Below are positions 1-7,155 of a stretch of DNA of 64,000 nucleotides, piece by piece; within the stretch, counting starts at the first letter, position 1; each line of letters begins with the position of its first letter. Source of the stretch: Prevotella sp. UBA2711 (GTDB taxonomy: Bacteria; Bacteroidota; Bacteroidia; Bacteroidales; Bacteroidaceae); the NCBI GenBank assembly GCA_002354095.1, contig DEKX01000043.1, positions 10,599-74,598 on the forward strand. Reading direction: 5' to 3'. The position numbers were made by a program, and so were the translations under genes. Below the pieces are notes generated by a model. The model saw only the letters and a program-made list of their open reading frames with translations. It ran no database searches and was not told the origin of the DNA.

Positions 1-1
1 G

Positions 2-412
2 TTCGTTTTGACGGCCATTATTGTCTGGGGCATCATCATCTGGATGATACATCAGGCTCCAGACATCGTGCCCACCCATTTCGATGTCTCAGGCAAGCCA
101 AATGCCTACGGGTCGCCAGTAGGTATCGCCATTCCTTGCATCATCATGACAATAGCAGGTGTCGGACTGATGGTGCTGGCCTACTTTCCCCGTTTCATCA
201 ACATGCCTGTTAAGATTACCAATATCCATCAGGTAGAGTTGACTATCCGCAGCACTCGTATAGCAGCTATTACCCTTTTGCTACTGGCACTGGCTACGGT
301 CTATACAATGCTGGGTATGCCGACACCCTCACCCATCCCCATTTTGGCGGCCATCGGTCTGCTCTTCCTCGAAATCATTGTATTCTCAATACTCATCTAT
401 AAAGCAAAATAA
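2..412 (+). CDS. DUF1648-type membrane protein, 3' part only
   Basis: The open frame runs in from the left edge, so the start is outside the window. The visible 137 or so residues show about four hydrophobic segments and a short stretch around PTHFDVSGKPNAYGS, which is the kind of motif found in DUF1648 (the N-terminal domain of SdpI-like immunity/membrane proteins). The substrate or role is unknown. It lies five bases before the aldose epimerase-family gene on the same strand and is probably cotranscribed with it. The TTG at base 8 could serve as a start but lies inside a continuing frame, so I treat the gene as truncated by the window edge. Confidence 0.6.
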   Translation, partial: FVLTAIIVWGIIIWMIHQAPDIVPTHFDVSGKPNAYGSPVGIAIPCIIMTIAGVGLMVLAYFPRFINMPVKITNIHQVELTIRSTRIAAITLLLLALATVYTMLGMPTPSPIPILAAIGLLFLEIIVFSILIYKAK

Positions 413-417
413 AAACT

Positions 418-1278
418 ATGGTAGAATTAAAAAACGAACAACTCTCGATCGTCGTTTCGGAGAAAGGAGCCGAGCTCCAGAGTATTAAGGATGCCAGCGG
501 CAAGGAATACCTCTGGCAGGCCGACCCCAAATTCTGGGGACGTCACTCACCAATACTTTTCCCTATCGTATGCTCCGTCAACAGTGAGACTTATCGAGTA
601 GATGGCAAAGAGTATCATCTGCCCCGCCATGGTTTCGCGCGTGATGCAGAGTTTAAACTGATTGCTCACAGCGACAGAAAGGTCACCTTCGCCCTCGAAT
701 CCTCCGAAGCGACAAAGAAAGTCTATCCGTACGACTTCACCCTCAGCGTCAGCTATGTGCTTGACGGTAATCAGATAGGTGTCATCTGGCACGTCCATAA
801 CACGGATAAGCAGGAGATTCATTTCCAGATAGGCGGTCATCCAGCTTTCAACGTACCCGAAGGAAAGACCAGTGGCATCATCCGTCTTGACAACCAGGAG
901 CCGATGGACGCCCTGCACAGCTATCCCGACAGTTCGCACTCGATGGACGAGGTGCCTTTCATGGAGGCCGAAGACGGTATTATCGAATTCTCAGAGAACA
1001 CTTGGCGCAATGACTCCATCAAGATACATAAGAGTCAGTTGCATCGCGCCGAACTGCTGAATAAGGCGGGAGAGCCAGAGGTGACGGTCACCTTCAACAC
1101 GCCTGTCGTCGCTTTCTGGAGCCCCTTTGGCAAACAGGCACCTTTTGTGTGTATCGAACCTTGGTATGGCATTGGCGACCCACGAGGCTTCGAAGGTGAG
1201 TTCAAAGATAAGCCCCTGATGAATCACTTGCAGCCAGGAGCGTCGTTTATGAGTAAATATTCAATAACAATAGGATAA
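418..1278 (+). CDS. aldose 1-epimerase family protein (LacX-like)
   Basis: This 286-residue soluble protein has the galactose-mutarotase-like fold signature. It shows an N-terminal beta-rich segment with KGAELQSI and LWQAD, the FPIVCSV and LPRHGFARD region carrying a conserved histidine, QIGGHPAF around residue 140 with the second catalytic-type histidine, and FVCIEPWYG near the end. These match the LacX-like branch of aldose 1-epimerases, which interconvert alpha and beta anomers of sugars in the cytoplasm. The exact sugar cannot be read from sequence. It sits between a DUF1648 protein and a small secreted protein with very short gaps, which indicates one transcript. Confidence 0.85.
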   Translation: MVELKNEQLSIVVSEKGAELQSIKDASGKEYLWQADPKFWGRHSPILFPIVCSVNSETYRVDGKEYHLPRHGFARDAEFKLIAHSDRKVTFALESSEATKKVYPYDFTLSVSYVLDGNQIGVIWHVHNTDKQEIHFQIGGHPAFNVPEGKTSGIIRLDNQEPMDALHSYPDSSHSMDEVPFMEAEDGIIEFSENTWRNDSIKIHKSQLHRAELLNKAGEPEVTVTFNTPVVAFWSPFGKQAPFVCIEPWYGIGDPRGFEGEFKDKPLMNHLQPGASFMSKYSITIG

Positions 1279-1282
1279 AAAG

Positions 1283-1759
1283 ATGATGAAAAAGATTTTA
1301 TTTGTATGTCTGAGCCTCCTTCTTTGTTTGAGCAGTGAGGCACAAGAAATGAAAGGGCGTACCTATTTCAATGGTCACATGACAGTAACCCACCTGCTTA
1401 GTGAAAAGGAGGGTGAGACTGCTGAACAATGGAAGGAACGCTCTACGGTGATGAACGAAATCTTCTCGATGACGGTGACCATTGATTTTATCAGCAGTCA
1501 CGACATGCGTATGAAGATGAAGATCGTGATGGACAAAGAGCGTGCCAAGGAATTGGGCGTTAGCTGGGCTAACCGCAAGATGTGGCAGGCTGACCTTGTG
1601 CTGAAGACTAAGTTCTACAATTACAAGTCGCGCTACACGGCTTATAACAATATCATCACAATCGAGGATAACGGCTCGAAGATGATTCTCAGTAACGACG
1701 GTGAGACACTGTCAGTGGATGACAGCGATATGAAGGCTACGCTCAAGAGAATCAAGTAA
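1283..1759 (+). CDS. small secreted protein of unknown function
   Basis: The protein has 158 residues. Residues 1-20 form a clean signal peptide (MMKKILFVCLSLLLCLSSEA) with likely cleavage before QEMKG, so it should be periplasmic or surface exposed. There is no cysteine at the cleavage site, so it is not a lipoprotein. The mature part is mixed alpha/beta, charged, and ends in alternating strands. I recognise no family. It follows the epimerase gene by four bases and converges on rsgA with a two-base gap and no visible terminator. The second Met (1286) is an equally good start. Confidence 0.65.
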   Translation: MMKKILFVCLSLLLCLSSEAQEMKGRTYFNGHMTVTHLLSEKEGETAEQWKERSTVMNEIFSMTVTIDFISSHDMRMKMKIVMDKERAKELGVSWANRKMWQADLVLKTKFYNYKSRYTAYNNIITIEDNGSKMILSNDGETLSVDDSDMKATLKRIK

Positions 1760-1761
1760 GC

Positions 1762-2730
1762 TTAATAAGCCTCACGATACTTATTCTCATCCTTGTCTTC
1801 GAGCATGGAGAGATAACTTTGATAACGGCTCTCGGCGATGTAATGCTCGTCGAGAGCTTTTCTTACTGCACAGCCTGGTTCGTGTGTATGGGTGCAGTCA
1901 GAGAAGCGACACTGCTTGGAAAACTCAAAAATCTCCTTGAAATAACTCGTCAGTTCCTCTTTCTCCATGTCAAACGTACCGAATCCCTTGATACCCGGAG
2001 TGTCAATAAGAAATGAGGAATGAGAAGTGAGAAGTGAGGAATCACCGGCCAGTGGAATCATTTCCGAGAAGGTGGTGGTGTGCATACCCGTCTGGTGTGC
2101 TTCGCTGATGTCGGCTACCCGCTGGTTGGCATGTGGTGCCAAGCGGTTAATCAATGTTGACTTGCCCACACCGCTATTGCCGCTTAACAGGGTGATTTTA
2201 CCTTCTAACAGCGGACGTAGTTTCTCTACGCCATCGCCCTCGGTGGCGGATATCTCGTGACATTCATAACCGATGGTCTCGTAGAGGTTGACCATCATTT
2301 CCTGATAATGGCGCTCTTCGTCCGTCAATAGGTCGGTTTTGTTGAAAGCAATGACTACGGGAATGCGATAAGCCTCGGCTGAGGCCAGAAAGCGGTCGAT
2401 GAACGTTGTGGATGTCTCTGGCTTTACCACCGTCACAATCAGCAATGCCTGATCGACATTAGCCGCCAGGATATGACTCTGTTTCGAGAGATTGATGCTC
2501 TTGCGGATAATGTAGTTGCGGCGGTCTTCAATCTCCGTAATAAAACATGCCCCCTCCTGACCTCCCCCCTTAGGGGATGAAATAGTAACCCTGTCGCCTA
2601 CCGCAACAGGATTGGTACTTCGGATGCCGCGCAATCGGAAGTTACCCTTTATCTTACAATCGACAGTCAGTCCATCGTCCGTCAGGACGGTGTACCAACT
2701 GCCGGTATTCTTAATGACGAGTCCTTTCAT
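1762..2730 (-). CDS. rsgA: ribosome small subunit-dependent GTPase A
   Basis: RsgA is a circularly permuted GTPase that assists late maturation of the 30S subunit. It has an N-terminal OB-fold, then G4 (NKTD near residue 130), G1/P-loop (GNSGVGKST near 185), G2 threonines (HTTTFSE) and G3 (DTPG). The C-terminal zinc knuckle is CRFSDCTHTHEPGC. The order G4-G1-G3 is diagnostic. Two loops look expanded by low-complexity DNA: residues about 51-61 (KGGGQEG) and about 230-241 (DSSLLTSHSS). Both coincide with intergenic-type repeats read in frame. The gene abuts frr with no gap and shares its promoter. At 322 residues it is slightly longer than usual, which is consistent with the two inserts. Confidence 0.95.
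   Translation of the reverse strand: MKGLVIKNTGSWYTVLTDDGLTVDCKIKGNFRLRGIRSTNPVAVGDRVTISSPKGGGQEGACFITEIEDRRNYIIRKSINLSKQSHILAANVDQALLIVTVVKPETSTTFIDRFLASAEAYRIPVVIAFNKTDLLTDEERHYQEMMVNLYETIGYECHEISATEGDGVEKLRPLLEGKITLLSGNSGVGKSTLINRLAPHANQRVADISEAHQTGMHTTTFSEMIPLAGDSSLLTSHSSFLIDTPGIKGFGTFDMEKEELTSYFKEIFEFSKQCRFSDCTHTHEPGCAVRKALDEHYIAESRYQSYLSMLEDKDENKYREAY
2010..2043. repeat. low-complexity GAGAAGTGA-type repeat inside rsgA
   Basis: The plus strand shows degenerate tandem copies of TGAGAAG/TGAGGAA. It is read in frame in rsgA as a Ser/Leu/His-rich loop just before the G3 DTPG motif. Similar GTGAAGAG tracts occur between genes at about 14181-14208. Confidence 0.6.
2549..2580. repeat. C/G-rich palindromic element inside rsgA
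   Basis: The segment contains a CCCCT...AGGGG inverted repeat next to a CCTCCTGACCTCC run, typical in style of short dispersed repeats between Bacteroidetes genes. It is translated in frame as a Gly-rich loop in the OB-fold region of RsgA. Confidence 0.5.
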
Positions 2731-3291
2731 TTAGACTGTCATAATCTCCTTGTTCTTAGCCTCCATCAAGGCATCGAGCTTCTTGATATACTTATCGTGA
2801 ACCTTCTGCAGTTCCAGTTCGGCATCTTTCTCGTTATCCTCAGAGAGACCGTCCTTGATGGCTTTCTTCAGTTTTTCCTTAATGTCAGCACGCACATTGC
2901 GCACCTCTACTTTGGCCTTTTCTGCTATTTTGTTGCACTGCTTTACCAGGTCGCGACGGCGCTCTTCGGTGGGCTGGGGAATACCCAGGCGGATAATCTC
3001 ACCGTTGTTCTCGGGAGTAATACCTACATCCGAGTCCATGATGGCCTTCTCGATGTCGCGAATCTGCTTCCTGTCCCAAGGCTTGATGGCAATGGTACGG
3101 GCATCGGGGGTCGAGATGTTAGCAACTTGGTTCAAAGGAACTTTCGAACCGTAGGACTCTACACGTACGCCATCCAGAATGGCTACGTTGGCACGGCCGG
3201 CACGAACGCGACTCAGTTCCTCTTCCAGGAACATGGCTGCCATCTCCATGCGCTCTTCAGCCGAAGCTAAGGTCTGTTTTACGTCTATCAT
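2731..3291 (-). CDS. frr: ribosome recycling factor
   Basis: At 186 residues this is the normal size for RRF, which with EF-G splits post-termination ribosomes. The signature segments are present: SRVRAGRANVAIL near the N-terminus, YGSKVPLNQVANI, the central KPWDRKQIRDIEKAI, and the helix with PQPTEERRRDLVKQ. The C-terminal helix ends in a KKLDALMEAKNKEIM-type sequence. It is directly followed by rsgA (adjacent stop and start), so ribosome recycling and small-subunit maturation functions are cotranscribed. A good Bacteroidetes promoter lies about 20 bases upstream of the start. Confidence 0.97.
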   Translation of the reverse strand: MIDVKQTLASAEERMEMAAMFLEEELSRVRAGRANVAILDGVRVESYGSKVPLNQVANISTPDARTIAIKPWDRKQIRDIEKAIMDSDVGITPENNGEIIRLGIPQPTEERRRDLVKQCNKIAEKAKVEVRNVRADIKEKLKKAIKDGLSEDNEKDAELELQKVHDKYIKKLDALMEAKNKEIMTV

Positions 3292-3317
3292 AATATAAAT
3301 GTATTAATATCTTTCTG

Positions 3318-3348
3318 CAAAAGTAATAAAAATAATCGCATACACCAA
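3318..3348 (-). promoter_or_regulatory. promoter of frr-rsgA
   Basis: On the minus strand TTG (3348-3346) is followed after exactly 20 bases by TACTTTTG (3325-3318), a full match to the Bacteroidetes primary promoter. The predicted start of transcription is about 20 bases before the frr start codon. Confidence 0.7.
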
Positions 3349-3384
3349 ACTTTCTGTTGATTTGTTTGTTGTTTGATGCCATAA

Positions 3385-4659
3385 TTACATCTGACACCCC
3401 TTATTTAGCCGTTCTGCCAGTTCGTAGGCCATGCGGCTGTTGTGGTAGGGACAGTTCCAGTCGCTCACCTTGGGTTCGCGATTGGGGGTGCCGTCCGTAT
3501 TCAGTCCCTTATACCAGCCTCCGTTCTTCGAGTCGATGAAGTGAGCCTTCACGTAGTCCCACGTATGCTGTGCTGCCTCGAAATATTTTTTGTTCCCTGT
3601 CAGTTGCCATGCATTAACGGCTCCGATAATGGTTTCACACTGTGGCCACCACGACATTCTCGGGCTGAATTTCCCATGCTCTTTTTCATAGCGCATGGCA
3701 CCATTGCTGTCCAATCCCTCCTTCAGAGCCGTCTCCGTCATTGCGATGGCTTGCGCTTCCACCTGCGCCTTCAACTGGCTGTCGCCCAAGGCGTTGGCAG
3801 CCTCACACATCAGCCAGGCAGTCTCGATGTCGTGTCCATACGAGTCCACTTCACCAATTGGGTTCCAGTCTTCATCGCAGAAAACGTTCAGATGTTTCCT
3901 TTCGGGTGCATAGAGTTTGGTGGTGAGCAGGTGAAGCAGCTCCTTCAGATTCGCCTCCAGTTCCTTGTTCTTCCACACTTGGTAGAGTGTGGTGTAGGCT
4001 TCCAACACGTGTATATGTGTGTTCATCGTCTTGGCAGCATCTGCCTGCCCGTCCACGCCACGCATATTGCTCTTGGTGTAGTCGCGTCCGAACGATTCGA
4101 TATAGCCCAGTTTCGCCTTGTCGTGTACCTTGCTTTCCAGTGTCTTATACAGGCTGATGGCTGTCTGCAGACTCCGTTTACAGCCTGTCGAACGGAAGTG
4201 TTCTGCCAATCCGTAAATGCCAAAGGCGCAGGCGTATGTCTGTTTGGTGGCATCCTTCATATTGCCATCACAGTCAACAGTCCAAAAGACACCTCCGAAC
4301 TTCCGGTCAATAAAGTGATTGCAATAGTAATCGGCAGCACGGTCGGCTATCTGTCGGTAAGCGTCCAGTCCGTAATGGCGATAAGCCTTCGAGAAAGTCC
4401 ACAGAATGCGCGCATTGAGTACAGAGCCCTTGTCTGCCTGTCGGATGGGAGTTCCGTCGTTGAGCACAATGCCATAGAACCCGCCGTCGGGATCGACAGT
4501 CTTGTTCATCCAGAAGGGTAGGATGTTGTCCGTCAGATTCTGAGTGGTCTCTATGCGCAGCCGTTCAGTCTCCTGGGCAGATTGTGCCCGCATGGTTGTT
4601 AAAGTCAGCATCATTGCCACTAACCATGTAGCTCTCTTTGTTATACCATTTGCTTTCAT
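3385..4659 (-). CDS. secreted AGE-family epimerase, cellobiose 2-epimerase-like
   Basis: The 424-residue protein has a signal peptide (residues 1-28, ending TMRAQSAQ) and an (alpha/alpha)6-barrel of the N-acylglucosamine 2-epimerase family. Motifs include FWMNKTVDPDGGFYG, the RILWTF helix, NTHIHVLEAYT, SYGHDIETAWLM (catalytic-type histidine) and MSWWPQCETI. The SYGHDIETAW version is characteristic of cellobiose 2-epimerases, which isomerise the reducing glucose of beta-1,4-disaccharides to mannose. Secretion to the periplasm fits the mannan-processing enzymes of this phylum. Substrate assignment is inference. It stands alone, with a TATATTTG box at 4701-4708 upstream. Confidence 0.85.
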   Translation of the reverse strand: MKANGITKRATWLVAMMLTLTTMRAQSAQETERLRIETTQNLTDNILPFWMNKTVDPDGGFYGIVLNDGTPIRQADKGSVLNARILWTFSKAYRHYGLDAYRQIADRAADYYCNHFIDRKFGGVFWTVDCDGNMKDATKQTYACAFGIYGLAEHFRSTGCKRSLQTAISLYKTLESKVHDKAKLGYIESFGRDYTKSNMRGVDGQADAAKTMNTHIHVLEAYTTLYQVWKNKELEANLKELLHLLTTKLYAPERKHLNVFCDEDWNPIGEVDSYGHDIETAWLMCEAANALGDSQLKAQVEAQAIAMTETALKEGLDSNGAMRYEKEHGKFSPRMSWWPQCETIIGAVNAWQLTGNKKYFEAAQHTWDYVKAHFIDSKNGGWYKGLNTDGTPNREPKVSDWNCPYHNSRMAYELAERLNKGCQM

Positions 4660-4700
4660 TGTGTTGATCTTTCTTGATCGTTTCGGTTCTTATTTCCATG

Positions 4701-4708
4701 CAAATATA
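4701..4708 (-). promoter_or_regulatory. -7 box upstream of the AGE epimerase
   Basis: The minus strand reads TATATTTG, matching TAnnTTTG, about 40 bases before the start codon. No TTG sits at the ideal distance, so this is a partial match. Confidence 0.4.
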
Positions 4709-4759
4709 CAAATAAATCCTTAATTACCATACGAAATAAAAGTTTTTTCAGTTCTTCGC

Positions 4760-4790
4760 TTGCAAGTTGTATGAGGATTTTGTATCTTTG
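4760..4790 (+). promoter_or_regulatory. promoter of dinB
   Basis: TTG (4760-4762), 20 bases, then TATCTTTG (4783-4790). It leaves a leader of about 50 bases. No LexA-like palindrome was noticed between box and start. Confidence 0.65.
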
Positions 4791-4845
4791 TCGCAAATTG
4801 GCTGAGGGAGTTGGATGGCATGATCACTTCGTCAGCTGACAGAAT

Positions 4846-5934
4846 ATGGCTGAACGGAAAATCATACATATCGATATGGATGCGTTCTTCGCTTCTGTTG
4901 AGCAGCGCGACCATCCGGAATTGCGGGGCATCCCTCTGGCTGTGGGCTACGACGGACCGCGAGGGGTGGTGGCTACTGCCTCCTACGAAGCCCGCCGGTT
5001 CGGCATCCATTCCGCCATGCCCATGATGCGGGCAAAACGGCTCTGTCCCCATCTGACCATTGTGGGCGGCAGTTATGCGCGCTATAAAGAGGTGTCGCAT
5101 CAGGTGCATCAGATATTCCACGACTACACCGACCTCATCGAACCCATATCGCTAGATGAGGCTTTCCTCGATGTCACTGAGAATAAAAAGAACATCTCGC
5201 TGGCTGTTGACATAGCCAAGGAGATTCGTCAGCGCATCCGTCAGGAACTCCAACTGACGGCATCTGCCGGTGTTTCCTATAATAAGCTGTTGGCTAAGAT
5301 TGCCTCAGATTGGCGCAAGCCCGACGGTCTCACTACCATACACCCCGACCGGGCACTTGATTTCATAGCCAATCTGAAAGTCGAGAAGCTGTGGGGTGTC
5401 GGACCGCGCACAGCCGAACGTATGCATTATATGGGCATCTTCACGGGTGCCGACTTGCGAAAAGTTCCTTTGCAGCACCTCCAGTCGGTGTTTGGAAAAA
5501 TGGGACGTGTCTATTACGATTTTGCCCGAGGCATCGACTTGCGTCCTGTTGAGACAGAGTGGGTGAGGAAGTCAGTGGGTTGCGAACGCACTTTCCTGAC
5601 TGACATCTATAAGTCTTCAGCCATTCTTATCGAACTCTATCATCTTTGTGAAGAGTTGGAACATCGTATCAGTAAGAGCGATTTCGAAGGGCGCACCCTG
5701 ACGCTGAAGGTCAAGTTCAGCGATTTCAACCAGATTACACGGTCCGTCACTCAGCAACGTATCCTTACCTCCCGAACAGATATATTGCCCTTAGCCAAGC
5801 GCCTGTTGATGGAGGTGCAGTACAATACAGACCATCCCATCCGACTTATGGGGCTCTCCGTCAGCAACCCTACTCAGGAGGCTGAAGCCCATCGTGCCGA
5901 ATGGGTAGAAGGTTTTCTGGAATTTTCCGATTGA
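4846..5934 (+). CDS. dinB: DNA polymerase IV
   Basis: This 362-residue Y-family translesion polymerase carries the catalytic acidic residues: D10 in HIDMDAFFASVEQRD, and D104/E105 in ISLDEAFLDVT. The steric-gate/fingers segment is TASYEARRFGIHSAMP, and SAGVSYNKLLAKIASDWRKPDG forms the palm end. The helix-hairpin-helix part (KLWGVGPRTAERM) and the little-finger domain with SVGCERTF follow. It extends primers past damaged template bases. No beta-clamp-binding peptide is obvious at the C-terminus. Upstream it has its own promoter, divergent from the AGE epimerase gene. Confidence 0.95.
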   Translation: MAERKIIHIDMDAFFASVEQRDHPELRGIPLAVGYDGPRGVVATASYEARRFGIHSAMPMMRAKRLCPHLTIVGGSYARYKEVSHQVHQIFHDYTDLIEPISLDEAFLDVTENKKNISLAVDIAKEIRQRIRQELQLTASAGVSYNKLLAKIASDWRKPDGLTTIHPDRALDFIANLKVEKLWGVGPRTAERMHYMGIFTGADLRKVPLQHLQSVFGKMGRVYYDFARGIDLRPVETEWVRKSVGCERTFLTDIYKSSAILIELYHLCEELEHRISKSDFEGRTLTLKVKFSDFNQITRSVTQQRILTSRTDILPLAKRLLMEVQYNTDHPIRLMGLSVSNPTQEAEAHRAEWVEGFLEFSD

Positions 5935-5941
5935 AACCGTG

Positions 5942-6181
5942 TTATTTCTTGATGAGCGATGCCACCCACAGAATGGCAACAGCACCAACGATGGCTGTAC
6001 CGAGCTGTCCCAGTACACCGCCCCATGTGATGCCCAGCTGGTCAAAGAGCCAGCCGCCCAGTAATCCGCCAAACAAACCCAGTACGAGGTTCATAATGAA
6101 TCCCATACCGCCACCTTTCATCAACTTGCCAGCCACGAATCCGGCCAGACAACCTATAATGATTGAACCAATCAGTCCCAT
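5942..6181 (-). CDS. GlsB/YeaQ/YmgE family membrane protein
   Basis: The 79-residue protein is almost entirely hydrophobic and rich in Gly, with three transmembrane stretches: GLIGSIIIGCLAGFVAGKLM, GFIMNLVLGLFGGLLGGWLF and a C-terminal VGAVAILWVASLI. This is the transglycosylase-associated protein family (Pfam Transgly_assoc), often linked to stress responses; the molecular role is not established. It is convergent with dinB (seven-base gap) and monocistronic with its own promoter at 6215-6244. Confidence 0.9.
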   Translation of the reverse strand: MGLIGSIIIGCLAGFVAGKLMKGGGMGFIMNLVLGLFGGLLGGWLFDQLGITWGGVLGQLGTAIVGAVAILWVASLIKK

Positions 6182-6214
6182 AGTCTAAATAGTTTATTGA
6201 TTATATAACAGGTG

Positions 6215-6244
6215 CAAAGGTACGATTAAGTGAGCACAAAACAA
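6215..6244 (-). promoter_or_regulatory. promoter of the GlsB-family gene
   Basis: Minus strand TTG (6244-6242), 19 bases, TACCTTTG (6222-6215), about 34 bases before the start codon. Confidence 0.65.
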
Positions 6245-6252
6245 AGAAATCT

Positions 6253-6283
6253 TTGTTTTTTCTCTCAATTTTTCGTAACTTTG
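6253..6283 (+). promoter_or_regulatory. promoter of the cytidylate-kinase-like gene
   Basis: TTG (6253-6255), 20 bases, TAACTTTG (6276-6283). It is divergent from and partly interleaved with the promoter of the GlsB-family gene, so the two polymerase sites may compete. Confidence 0.65.
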
Positions 6284-6315
6284 CAGCGATATAGGTCAAA
6301 TATAATATTAAAATT

Positions 6316-6951
6316 ATGAATAAAGACAAACAGTTTGTAATTACCATCAACCGCGAAGTAGGGTCTGGTGGTCGTACCGTAGGACGTTTACTGGCCGAAC
6401 GGTTGAAAGTGAAGTATTATGATAAGGCGCTCGTTGCTGGGTTGACTAAGAAGTTCGGACTGTCAATCGAAGAGATAGAGCGTATCAAGGCACGGAAGAA
6501 AACTTGGTGGAACGAGTTTAATACCTACTATACCGTTCTCATCAATAGTGCTCAAGCTCCTATGGAAGACGAAGTGAAGTTGACCACCGCCTCGATGTTT
6601 GAGACGGAGAAGGCCATCCTGCAGGAACTGGCACGGGAGGAATCGTGTGTGGTGGCAGGACGTTCCGGTTTCCTTGTATTCCGCGATTGGCCCAACAGTC
6701 TGCACATTTTTGTTCAGGCATCTATGCAGCATCGTGTCGATAGACTGATAATGAAGCGTGGCATCAGCAAAGAGCAGGCACTTGAAGTCATTAAGGAAAT
6801 GGATGAAAGTCGTGAGACGTATATTCAGAAGTACGACGACACCTCGCGTTATGACACGCGCAACTATCAGCTCGTGCTCTCGATGGACAACATGACTCCC
6901 GAAGCCGCTGTTGAAGTCATCATGGCATATATCAGTCAGATGAACGGCTGA
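6316..6951 (+). CDS. cytidylate kinase-like family protein
   Basis: The 211-residue protein begins with a P-loop-like nucleotide-binding motif (TINREVGSGGRTVGRLLAERL, residues about 10-30). A lid/CMP-binding style helical region and RSGFLVFRDWPN follow, matching the AAA_26 cytidylate-kinase-like family rather than true Cmk. Members are assumed to be nucleotide or small-metabolite kinases; the substrate is not known. Monocistronic: own promoter upstream, a hairpin (7003-7041) downstream, then degraded accessory DNA. Confidence 0.8.
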   Translation: MNKDKQFVITINREVGSGGRTVGRLLAERLKVKYYDKALVAGLTKKFGLSIEEIERIKARKKTWWNEFNTYYTVLINSAQAPMEDEVKLTTASMFETEKAILQELAREESCVVAGRSGFLVFRDWPNSLHIFVQASMQHRVDRLIMKRGISKEQALEVIKEMDESRETYIQKYDDTSRYDTRNYQLVLSMDNMTPEAAVEVIMAYISQMNG

Positions 6952-7002
6952 TTGACACACGGCATTTGAGGTACTGATTTTTTTGAGTACAGTCAAAAAA
7001 AT

Positions 7003-7041
7003 ATTGGAGTGCACTGCAAATATTCCAGAGTGCACTCCAAT
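7003..7041. repeat. 13-bp perfect inverted repeat
   Basis: ATTGGAGTGCACT (7003-7015) pairs perfectly with AGTGCACTCCAAT (7029-7041) across a 13-base loop. Each arm contains the near-palindrome GAGTGCACTC. It may end transcription of the kinase-like gene, but no U-run follows. Confidence 0.6.
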
Positions 7042-7087
7042 AATTTTGTCTAAGTTAAAGAATTTATCTCATCACGCAGTGGTTGGA

Positions 7088-7155
7088 TTACATCATTGCG
7101 GCGAGGAAGTTCTCGTAGCCCAGCTTCTCGATGTAGTTCAGATAGTGATGGAGTC
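7088..7155 (-). pseudogene. possible gene-end fossil fused to the nuclease remnant
   Basis: On the minus strand a frame reads HHYLNYIEKLGYENFLAAMM and then TAA, which looks like a real protein C-terminus (amphipathic, balanced composition). It is cut off where the nuclease homology starts on the other strand. I cannot name its family. It may be chance; it is listed because it explains why the nuclease lacks its N-terminus. Confidence 0.25.

Noticed and set aside
3442..4521. 359-codon plus-strand frame opposite the AGE epimerase gene
   Set aside because: Long only because of GC-rich codon use on the other strand; no recognisable domain.
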